NCBI RefSeq assembly: GCF_000014005.1
Contig: NC_008009.1
Coordinates: forward strand, 5,448,501 to 5,512,500
DNA: 64,000 bases
Source: Candidatus Koribacter versatilis Ellin345
Lineage (GTDB): Bacteria > Acidobacteriota > Terriglobia > Terriglobales > Acidobacteriaceae
Direction of reading: 5' to 3'
A program made the position numbers and the translations under genes. Shown in pieces: positions 25,875 to 32,793 of this stretch; the first letter of the stretch is position 1; each line of letters opens with the position of its first letter. The notes below the pieces were generated by a model. That model had not been told where the DNA came from, did no database searches, and saw only the letters and a program-made list of their open reading frames with translations.

Positions 25875-27323
25875 CTACTCGCTCTTAACCTCGACCGCCG
25901 CCAGGTCTTCCAAATGCACATCGACCAACTGTGTGGGGTATTTGCCGGTGTAGCAGGCGGTGCAGTAGCTGGTCTTGTCGCCTTCGCCGGCGGCTTTTTT
26001 CAGGCCTTCCAAGCTTAGGTAGGCGAGGGTGTCGGCGCCTACGTAGTCGCGGATCTGGTCGACCGTCATGTTGGCGGCGATCAGCTGCTTCTTGCTGGGG
26101 GTGTCGACGCCGTAGAAGCAGGGGCTGATGGTGGGCGGGCAGGAGATGCGCATGTGGACTTCTTTGGCGCCGGCTTCGCGGACGAGGCGGACGATCTTTT
26201 TGCTGGTGGTGCCGCGGACGATGGAATCGTCGATGAGGATGACGCGCTTGCCTTCGATTAAGGCGCGGACGGGGTTGAGCTTGAGTTTTACGCCGAAGTC
26301 GCGGACGCGCTGTTCGGGCTCGATGAAGGTGCGGCCTACGTAGTGGTTGCGGATGAGGCCGAACTGGAAGGGGATGCCGCTTTCGGCGGCGTAGCCCATG
26401 GCGGCGGTGACGCCGGAGTCGGGGACGGGGATGACGAGGTCGGCGTCGACGTGGGACTCGCGGGCGAGCTGGCGTCCCATTTCGTCGCGGGAGGCCTGGA
26501 CGCTGCGGCCGAAGACCAGGCTATCGGGACGCGAGAAATAGACGTGCTCGAAGATGCAGCTCGACTGTTCGAGGGCGGGCGCGTAGTAGCGGGAGTGGAT
26601 GCCCTCGGGGCCGACGACGATCATTTCGCCGGGCTTGACGTCGCGCTCGTAGTTGGCGCCGATCAGGTCGAAGGCGCAGGTTTCAGAGGCGAAGACCACG
26701 GTTTCGGGGCGGCCCTCGGAGGCGGGGATGCGGCCCATGCAGAGCGGTCGGAAGCCGCGGGCGTCGCGGGCGGCGAAGATGCGGTCAGGGGTGGTCATGA
26801 CCAGCGAGAACGCGCCTTCGATGCGGCGCAGCGCGTCAGCGACGGCGTCTTCGAGCGTCTGCTCACGGGACTGGGCGATGAGATGGACGACTACCTCGGT
26901 ATCCGATGTAGTTTGGAAGATGGAGCCTTGCGCTTCAAACTTGGCGCGGATTTCGTGGGCGTTGACGAGGTTGCCGTTGTGGGCGAGGGCGATGCGTCCT
27001 TTATTGCACTCGACGGAGATGGGCTGCGCGTTGAGGAGGGCGGAGTCGCCGCTGGTGGAGTAACGGGTGTGTCCGATGGCGAGGCGGCCGGGGAGCTTAG
27101 CAAGGACCTCGGCGGTGAAGATGTCGGAAACCTGGCCCATGGCCTTGTGGCGGTAGATCTGGATGCCGTCGGCGGAGGCGATGCCGGCGGATTCCTGTCC
27201 GCGATGCTGCAGGGCGTAGAGGCCGAGATAAGCGAGCTTGGAGGCTTCAGGATGGTTGTAAATCGCCATGACACCGCACTCTTCGTGCAGCTTGTCGAAT
27301 AGGTCGTCGGTCTCTTCGATCAT
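25875..27323 (-). CDS. purF: Amidophosphoribosyltransferase
   Basis: PurF makes phosphoribosylamine from PRPP and glutamine, the first step of de novo purine synthesis. I start it at ATG 27323 (MIEETDDLFDKLHEECGVMA), because the open frame upstream runs back through the repeat array. The Cys16 after a short propeptide is the Ntn glutaminase nucleophile. The PRPP loop is VILIDDSIVRGTTSKKI. Cysteines at SCPPTISPCF and TSYCTACYTG mark the Fe-S cluster type seen in Bacillus PurF. Length is 482 residues, as usual. It lies downstream of purL in the same direction, 367 bases apart. Confidence 0.97.
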   Translation of the reverse strand: MIEETDDLFDKLHEECGVMAIYNHPEASKLAYLGLYALQHRGQESAGIASADGIQIYRHKAMGQVSDIFTAEVLAKLPGRLAIGHTRYSTSGDSALLNAQPISVECNKGRIALAHNGNLVNAHEIRAKFEAQGSIFQTTSDTEVVVHLIAQSREQTLEDAVADALRRIEGAFSLVMTTPDRIFAARDARGFRPLCMGRIPASEGRPETVVFASETCAFDLIGANYERDVKPGEMIVVGPEGIHSRYYAPALEQSSCIFEHVYFSRPDSLVFGRSVQASRDEMGRQLARESHVDADLVIPVPDSGVTAAMGYAAESGIPFQFGLIRNHYVGRTFIEPEQRVRDFGVKLKLNPVRALIEGKRVILIDDSIVRGTTSKKIVRLVREAGAKEVHMRISCPPTISPCFYGVDTPSKKQLIAANMTVDQIRDYVGADTLAYLSLEGLKKAAGEGDKTSYCTACYTGKYPTQLVDVHLEDLAAVEVKSE

Positions 27324-27690
27324 CCGTTTGCCCCGCTGTGTGGCGTCCGCTGACGCGGACTCTGTGATTCGCCTGACCCGTTCCCACCTCTTACGAGGTG
27401 GGCTATTGCATTTCGTCGCTTCGCGACTGGTTTGTCGGCGCTTGGAGCGCTCTGGTGGTTCAAATACTTCGGCGCGAATTGTATCGCGCTCTTTGAGATT
27501 CGCAGGGGCTAAAGCCCTCTTTCTTACTTCGCGCTGCGGCAGCGCTGAAGCGCTGCCCTGATACAAAGCAAATTAGCTCCGCTGCGTTCGCGGTTCGGCA
27601 GCGCTGAAGCGCTGCCCTGATACAAAGCAAATTAGCTCCGCTGCGTTCGCGGTGCGGCAGCGCTCAAGCGCTGCCCTGATACAAAGCAAA
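27324..27690. repeat. Hairpin (REP-like) array between purL and purF, with a 59-base tandem repeat
   Basis: Several perfect hairpins stand side by side: CCCACCTC-TTAC-GAGGTGGG (27383-27402), GTCGCTTCGCGAC, GCGCTTGGAGCGC, AGGGGCTAAAGCCCT, then three copies of GGCAGCGCTGAAGCGCTGCC followed by CTGATACAAAGCAAA. The last three have an exact period of 59 bases (27541, 27600, 27659). Each unit also contains a copy of the purL 3' end. The hairpins share the GCTNAAGC core typical of REP elements. They would be transcribed between the two pur genes. Confidence 0.85.
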
Positions 27691-29997
27691 TCAGCTCCGC
27701 TGCAGAAGTTCGGGCACGAGGTGCTCGGGGGTTTCGGCGTGGAGCGCTTGCTTGAGTGCGTTCTGCCAGGCGTCGCGCAATTGGGTGACGGGAGCAGCGA
27801 TGACGGTGCGGCCGTCGATGCGGATTTCTAGCTTGTCCGCAGCGGTGTGCCCGATGAGCTGTGCCTGGAGGCCGTATTTTACGGCTACTTGTTTGATTGC
27901 TTCGACATTACTTTCGTCGCAGGAAATAACCGCCTGCGAAGCGTTCTCGGAGAACAGGACCAGTTCGGCGGCAAGGCCATTGGAGCTCAGGTCGATGGTG
28001 GCGCCGATGCCGCGGGCGAAGCCGGGCTCGGCGATTGTGGTGGCGATGCCGCCTTCGCTGATGTCTTTGATGGAAGCGGCGAGGCGGTGGTCGGCGATCT
28101 CGGCTAAAGCCTTGTGGAGATTGGCCTCGTCGGCGATGTCGAGCGCGGGGGGTTTGCCCCAGACGTGGCCGAGGAGCTCTTTCGCGTATTCGCTGGAGCC
28201 GATGGTGATTTCGAGATCTTGCTGCGACTGTTTGGGCGAGCCGGAGATGAGGACCAGCGCTTGGTTCGTGGCCCGATAGTTTGGCTGGACGGCCTTGTGC
28301 ACGTCTTCGAGGACGCCAACGATGCCGATGACCGGCGTGGGATAGATGCCTTCGCCGAGGGTCTCGTTGTAGAAGCTGACGTTGCCGCCGGTGATGGGCG
28401 TATTGAGCGCGGTGCAGGCTTCGGTCAGGCCGTCGATCGTCTCCGCGAACTGCTGCATGATGGGCGGCTTTTCAGGGTTGCCGAAGTTCAGGCAATTGGT
28501 CGCGGCAAGAGGCTTTGCGCCGGAGCAGGCGACGTTGCGGGCGGCTTCGGCGACGGCGTGCATGGCGCCAAGTTTCGGGTCGAGATAGCACCAGCGGCCA
28601 TTGCCGTCGAGGGCCATGGCGAGGGCGCGGTTGGTGCCCTTCACGCGGATGACGCCGGCTTCGAGGCCCGGGCCTTCCACGGTGTTGGTCTGAACCATGC
28701 TGTCGTACTGCTCGTAGACCCAGCTCTTGTTGCAGATGTTGGGCGACGCTAACAGCTTTTGGAATTCGGCGGTGAGATCGGATTTCTTGCCGAATGCAAT
28801 TGACGCGGGCTTCACCTTGGGAAGCGGGCTGACCCACGGTTCCATGGGGCGATGGTAGAGCGGGGCGTCGTCGGTGAGAGCCTCGTTGGGGATTTCGGCG
28901 ACGACCACACCGTGGTGCAGGACGCGCATTTTGGCATCGCCGATGACGTGGCCGACGTGCGAGGCGTCGAGGCCCCACTTTTTGAAGACGGCGAAGACTT
29001 CGTGCTCGCGGCCTTTTTCGGCGACGAGCAACATGCGCTCCTGAGATTCGCTGAGCATGATCTCGTAGGCGGTCATGCCGGTTTCGCGCTGGGGGACGTG
29101 GTCGAGTTCGATCTCGACGCCAACGCAACCGCGCGCGCCCATCTCGCAGGTGGAACAGGTGAGGCCGGCAGCGCCCATGTCCTGAATGCCGAGGACGGCG
29201 CCGGTTTGCATGGCTTCAAGACAGGCCTCGAGGAGCAGCTTCTCCATGAAGGGGTCGCCGACCTGGACGTTGGGGCGCTTGGCTTCGGAGCCTTCGCTGA
29301 ATTCCTCGCTGGCCATGGTCGCGCCGTGGATGCCGTCGCGGCCGGTCTTGGAGCCGACGTAAATCACCGGGTTGCCGACGCCGCTGGCTTTGGCGTAGAA
29401 GATTTCGTTCTGGCGGACGAGGCCGAGGGCGAAGGCGTTCACCAGCGGATTGCCGTTGTAGCAGGGCTCGAACTTCACTTCCCCGCCGACGTTGGGCACG
29501 CCGAAACAATTGCCGTACGAAGCCACGCCGCCGACTACGCCTTCGAGGATGGAGTGGTTGCGGTGGATCGTGGCGGAGTCGGTCTGGCCGTCGGGCTTGA
29601 TGGGGCCAAAGCGGAGGCTGTCCATGACGGCAAAGGGACGCGCGCCCATGGTGAAGATGTCGCGGAGGATGCCGCCGACGCCGGTGGTCGCGCCCTGGAA
29701 TGGCTCGATGAACGACGGGTGATTGTGCGACTCGATTTTGAAGGCGCAGCCCCAGCCATCGCCAATGTCGATGATGCCGGCGTTTTCGCCGGGGCCCTGG
29801 AGCACGAGCTTCGACCGCGTGGGCAGGCGCTTCAGGTGCACGCGCGACGACTTGTAGGAGCAGTGCTCGCTCCACATCACGCTGTAAATGCCGAGTTCGG
29901 TCATGGAGGGCTCGCGGCCCTGCCATTTGAGAATGCGTTGGTACTCTTCGGGGGTGAATCCGTGCTCTTTGACGACTTCAGGAGTAATGGCTGACAT
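27691..29997 (-). CDS. purL: Phosphoribosylformylglycinamidine synthase subunit II
   Basis: PurL converts formylglycinamide ribotide to the amidine in purine synthesis; at 768 residues it is the Bacillus-type large subunit, which needs PurQ and PurS (not in this window). The N terminus [20 protein letters not shown] followed by [15 protein letters not shown], with the His of the SEHCSYK catalytic motif, is standard. ATP-binding and AIRS-type domains follow ([20 protein letters not shown], then [21 protein letters not shown], then [10 protein letters not shown]). The start codon is ATG 29997. The C terminus ELLQRS ends where the 59-base repeats begin. Confidence 0.98.
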   Translation of the reverse strand: MSAITPEVVKEHGFTPEEYQRILKWQGREPSMTELGIYSVMWSEHCSYKSSRVHLKRLPTRSKLVLQGPGENAGIIDIGDGWGCAFKIESHNHPSFIEPFQGATTGVGGILRDIFTMGARPFAVMDSLRFGPIKPDGQTDSATIHRNHSILEGVVGGVASYGNCFGVPNVGGEVKFEPCYNGNPLVNAFALGLVRQNEIFYAKASGVGNPVIYVGSKTGRDGIHGATMASEEFSEGSEAKRPNVQVGDPFMEKLLLEACLEAMQTGAVLGIQDMGAAGLTCSTCEMGARGCVGVEIELDHVPQRETGMTAYEIMLSESQERMLLVAEKGREHEVFAVFKKWGLDASHVGHVIGDAKMRVLHHGVVVAEIPNEALTDDAPLYHRPMEPWVSPLPKVKPASIAFGKKSDLTAEFQKLLASPNICNKSWVYEQYDSMVQTNTVEGPGLEAGVIRVKGTNRALAMALDGNGRWCYLDPKLGAMHAVAEAARNVACSGAKPLAATNCLNFGNPEKPPIMQQFAETIDGLTEACTALNTPITGGNVSFYNETLGEGIYPTPVIGIVGVLEDVHKAVQPNYRATNQALVLISGSPKQSQQDLEITIGSSEYAKELLGHVWGKPPALDIADEANLHKALAEIADHRLAASIKDISEGGIATTIAEPGFARGIGATIDLSSNGLAAELVLFSENASQAVISCDESNVEAIKQVAVKYGLQAQLIGHTAADKLEIRIDGRTVIAAPVTQLRDAWQNALKQALHAETPEHLVPELLQRS

Positions 29998-30101
29998 GGG
30001 ATTTATCGAGGAACATCTATTTTCTCATGTCTGGCGAGGGTGGGTCGGCGGAAATGGTGATAGGCGCTATTAGCGGGGTTTATGGGAAGGGCAAAATCTT
30101 T

Positions 30102-30134
30102 GACCACGAAGGACACTAAGGAAACACGAAGGGA
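30102..30134. repeat. ACCACGAAGGACAC-type dispersed repeat
   Basis: The sequence TGACCACGAAGGACACTAAG continues as GAAACACGAAGGG, a copy of an intergenic family also present at 35550, 35819 (inverted), 51971, 62013 and, in the CAGAGG variant, at 21433. It lies just before the mazEF promoter. Confidence 0.75.
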
Positions 30135-30139
30135 GATTT

Positions 30140-30176
30140 TTGATATCAAATGCGGTGATACAATGTATATACATTG
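30140..30176 (+). promoter_or_regulatory. mazEF promoter with overlapping 16-base palindromic operator
   Basis: TTGATA (30140-30145), an 18-base spacer and TGTATA (30164-30169) form a plausible sigma-70 promoter. A perfect palindrome CAATGTATATACATTG at 30161-30176 covers the -10 box. AbrB-type antitoxins usually bind such sites to autorepress, so this is the likely MazE operator. Confidence 0.7.
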
Positions 30177-30189
30177 CAAGGAGCAACCA

Positions 30190-30438
30190 ATGCGCGCGCA
30201 AATGTTGAAGTGGGGGAACAGTTTGGCGGTTCGGATTCCGAAGGCGGTTGCGGAGCAGGCGAAGTTGGCGGAAGGCGATGCGTTGGAACTGGAAGTTGCT
30301 TCGGACGGGACAGTGCAGCTTCAGCGTGCGGGAAAGACTCCGACCTTGTCGCAATTGGTAGCGCAGATCACGCCGGAGAACCGCTACGAAGAGACGCCGT
30401 GGGGCGCTGACGTGGGCAAGGAGAAAGTCGAGTGGTGA
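30190..30438 (+). CDS. mazE: MazE-type antitoxin (AbrB/SpoVT fold)
   Basis: From ATG 30190, six bases after AAGGAG, the product is 82 residues. It opens MRAQMLKWGNSLAVRIPKAV, the swapped-hairpin AbrB DNA-binding domain, and ends with an acidic, flexible tail (ITPENRYEETPWGADVGKEK) of the kind that wraps around MazF. The upstream in-frame ATG at 30082 would run through the dispersed repeat and promoter and is rejected. The stop overlaps the toxin gene, as usual for this module. Confidence 0.93.
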   Translation: MRAQMLKWGNSLAVRIPKAVAEQAKLAEGDALELEVASDGTVQLQRAGKTPTLSQLVAQITPENRYEETPWGADVGKEKVEW

Positions 30439-30782
30439 GCACCGCCTATGTTCCCGAGGCTGGTGACATTGTTTTCCTGAATTTCGATCCGCAAGTGGGG
30501 CGAGAACAAGCCAAGCGTAGGCCAGCGCTGGTGCTGACGGATCTGCGGTACAACCGGGCGAGTGGATTGGCCGTGGTCTGCCCGCTGACGAGCAAGAGGA
30601 AGCCATATCCTTTTGCGCTGCCTGTGACCGTCGATGGGGTAGAGGGTGCCGTGCTCGTCGATCAACTCAAGAGCATGGATTGGACGGGGCGACGCGCGAC
30701 CTTCCACTCGAAGATCACGCCGGCGCTTTTCAAGAAGGTACGACAGTATGTCGCGGTGTTGTTATCGCTGCGGGAAGCGTAA
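30432..30782 (+). CDS. mazF: MazF/PemK-type mRNA endonuclease toxin
   Basis: The 116-residue protein has the PemK/MazF core: PEAGDIVFLNFDPQVGREQAKRRPALVLTD (Arg and loop of the active site), then GLAVVCPLTSKRKPYPFALP and GAVLVDQLKSMDW. These toxins cut mRNA at short sequences and are held inactive by MazE. The start is GTG at 30432, or the next codon GTG 30435 that gives a GTGA overlap with the antitoxin stop; AAGGAG at 30419 fits either. Length is normal (about 110). Confidence 0.94.
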   Translation: MVSTAYVPEAGDIVFLNFDPQVGREQAKRRPALVLTDLRYNRASGLAVVCPLTSKRKPYPFALPVTVDGVEGAVLVDQLKSMDWTGRRATFHSKITPALFKKVRQYVAVLLSLREA

Positions 30783-30807
30783 GGACTTCGGCGATCGCTC
30801 TCGCCGC

Positions 30808-32061
30808 TTATCTTTTTCGGAAGGCCGGATTCGTGGTCAGGTTCTCAAGTTCCTTGCGAATTACGGGCTGAGTATCCGGAGATGCATGGATCGCCTCAAT
30901 GTAGTCGGCGACGAGAGGGCTGGAGAGCGACAGCGAGTTGAGAGCCCAGCCGGCCGCGGAGTAGCATGCACCCCGCATCACTTCCGGAGTTATTTCTTTC
31001 GGTGTGTAACCCGTATCGAGCTTCTTGCCGAGCGTGTCATAGTCGGCGCGCCACGCGAGCATGGACACGATCGTCTCGACAGGTTTTCGCTGTCCGGTCG
31101 CGAAGAAAATAGACCACAGCATGTCCATACGATTGGCGAGATCGGGATCGGGCGTAAGGTCGTAGGGGTCAGGGAGGCGCGCAGCTGCAACTCTCGCTCT
31201 TTCATCCGCATTTAGCGCATTCAATAGATCATCCATGGGCTCGCCGGCGAGCTTCAGAATCACTGCGCCGTAGAGGCGAACGGCTGGGTCTTCGCGGACG
31301 AGCGCTTGCTTCAGGTCGTCGGCCGCAACGGGGTCTTTGCGCAGGGCCTCCACGAAGAAGAGCGCTTCGTTCTTCATATGAGCCATACGCGAATCGGCAC
31401 CCACGATCCGCATTGCCGGCAAAATGCGGGAGGGTATAGGGGCAGCGTAATAAGTCTGTGACCAGTCTTCCCAGTTCTTGGGATCGAGCGGGAATTTCTG
31501 TCGCGCGGTGGCAAAGGTGGTGACGGCTAGCGTCTGCGATTTCAAAAGCACGGATTTGCCGTCGGGAAGAGAGGCCCTGCCGGCAATCGAAATAGAGGAA
31601 TCTCCGGTATCGCGCGGTGCGCACCATTTTGCACTCGGCACCCCGATGCTCACCATGCTGAGCATTGGGTTCTTAATGTTCGCGACGCCAAGGACCTGAG
31701 TCACGAAGTCTCCGCCTTCCGGCTTGCCCTGCTTCACGATCGCCGGAGCTTCGGCGGGCATGGACTGCGTCTGGCCAGCAGACGTCAGCTGCAATTCGAT
31801 TTTTGTGGAGGCGAGAAGCCGATCGCGGTCATCCCCGCTGGCGAAAACGCCGATGCGAATGCATTGGCCGGGCTCGATATGGTCGACTTGCCCCGGGGCA
31901 TTCACCGGTCCGACGATTGCAGGCCACTGTTCGTCGATGACCTGGTTGGCGATGACCATAAAGTCCGGTTCGATTTTGGCGGATGCGGGTTTGGGTTTGT
32001 CGGCAGCGATGGCGAGATTCGCGATGAAGACAACGAATACAGGGACCAGACGAAGCTTCAT
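30808..32061 (-). CDS. Exported protein of unknown function (417 residues)
   Basis: A signal peptide is clear (MKLRLVPVFVVFIANLAIA, then ADKPKP). Residues 30-190 look beta-rich (GQCIRIGVFASGDDRDRLLA, then TKIELQLTSAG) and contain two Cys (C68 and C147) that could form a disulfide. The C-terminal half is helical, HEAT-like in places (ALVREDPAVRLYGAVILKLAGEPMDDLLNALN). No catalytic motif or known family is recognised. It is a single gene between mazF and a repeat-bearing gap. Confidence 0.78.
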   Translation of the reverse strand: MKLRLVPVFVVFIANLAIAADKPKPASAKIEPDFMVIANQVIDEQWPAIVGPVNAPGQVDHIEPGQCIRIGVFASGDDRDRLLASTKIELQLTSAGQTQSMPAEAPAIVKQGKPEGGDFVTQVLGVANIKNPMLSMVSIGVPSAKWCAPRDTGDSSISIAGRASLPDGKSVLLKSQTLAVTTFATARQKFPLDPKNWEDWSQTYYAAPIPSRILPAMRIVGADSRMAHMKNEALFFVEALRKDPVAADDLKQALVREDPAVRLYGAVILKLAGEPMDDLLNALNADERARVAAARLPDPYDLTPDPDLANRMDMLWSIFFATGQRKPVETIVSMLAWRADYDTLGKKLDTGYTPKEITPEVMRGACYSAAGWALNSLSLSSPLVADYIEAIHASPDTQPVIRKELENLTTNPAFRKR

Positions 32062-32448
32062 AGAGGCAATCTATCAATACCGAATTGCGGAGAGAATCGG
32101 AATCGAAGGAATCGGGCGTTTTTGGTTCCAGAGCGTAGGTTTGGGAATGCGGGCGGCGTGCAGGGGCTAAAGCCCCGGGAAATTTGAAGGCGCTCGTTCG
32201 GCACGGCTGAAGCCGTGCCCTGATACAAACCACGGCGCGTAACCGGCTGAACAGGAAAAGGTTACATCGATCCTTTAATAACGCAATCCGCGAGTAAAGT
32301 TTAGGCTCCTAAACTTTAATAAGCTCCAAACTCCTGCAATCAACCAGTTCGGCGTGTCGTAATCAAAAGACCTTTCACGGGACGCACTCCTTGACGGTCT
32401 AGGAGAGAGCGCGGTACCCTCCTAGATGATCTAGGAGACCTTCGCCCC
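32062..32448. other. Intergenic region with hairpin repeats and a 22-base perfect palindrome
   Basis: There is no gene. It holds AGGGGCTAAAGCCCC (32160-32174), then GGCACGGCTGAAGCCGTGCC followed by CTGATACAAA (32199-32228), which is the same family as the purL-purF array. A perfect palindrome lies at 32296-32317 (arm AAAGTTTAGG, centre CT, arm CCTAAACTTT). The padR promoter is at its right end. Confidence 0.7.
32391..32437 (+). promoter_or_regulatory. padR promoter and 19-base palindromic operator
   Basis: TTGACG (32391-32396), an 18-base spacer and TACCCT (32415-32420) suggest a promoter. The perfect palindrome CTCCTAGATGATCTAGGAG (32419-32437) overlaps the expected transcription start, and a half copy TCTAGGAGA lies at 32399-32407 in the spacer. 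PadR proteins repress their own genes through such sites. Confidence 0.7.
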
Positions 32449-32793
32449 ATGGGAAATAAGCCGCTCGATCTTCTGCAAGGCACATTGGACATGCTCATCC
32501 TCAAAGCTGTATCGCTGGGGCCGCTGCATGGGTATGGGGTTTTGCTGCGCATTCAGCAGATTTCCGGGCAGCAACTGGAGATCCAGCAGGGGTCGTTGTA
32601 TCCGGCGTTGTACCGGCTGGAGCACCAGGGGGCGATTGCTTCCGAGTGGGGCGAGAGTGAGAACAATCGTCGCGCGAAGTATTACGAGCTGACCACCTCG
32701 GGGCGGGCGATGCTGCGCAGCGAGACTGCCAAGTGGAACCGCATGAGCGCAATCATTGGCGGCATTTTGCAGGCTGCGCCGGAGGAAGTATGA
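32449..32793 (+). CDS. PadR-family transcriptional regulator
   Basis: The 114-residue protein is a stand-alone PadR winged helix: LLQGTLDMLILKAVSLGPLHGYGVLLRIQ, then GSLYPALYRLEHQGAIASEW and the wing YYELTTSGRAML, with a short C-terminal dimerisation helix. These repressors control transporter genes in response to small ligands. Its stop overlaps the following permease gene by 4 bases (ATGA). A PadR plus ADOP pair is very common in Acidobacteria, so it very likely controls that permease and itself through the operator at 32419-32437. Confidence 0.95.
   Translation: MGNKPLDLLQGTLDMLILKAVSLGPLHGYGVLLRIQQISGQQLEIQQGSLYPALYRLEHQGAIASEWGESENNRRAKYYELTTSGRAMLRSETAKWNRMSAIIGGILQAAPEEV

Noticed and set aside
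26343-27302. Long plus-strand open frame (319 codons) opposite purF
   Set aside because: It is Gly/Val/Asp-rich antisense translation of a certain purF gene in high-GC DNA, with no domain and no ribosome site.
27534-27700. Possible CRISPR array
   Set aside because: The three units are near-identical along their full 59 bases with no variable spacers, and no cas genes are nearby.
28852-29994. Long plus-strand open frame (380 codons) opposite purL
   Set aside because: Antisense of a certain purL gene; the composition mirrors purL codon positions and there is no recognisable domain.
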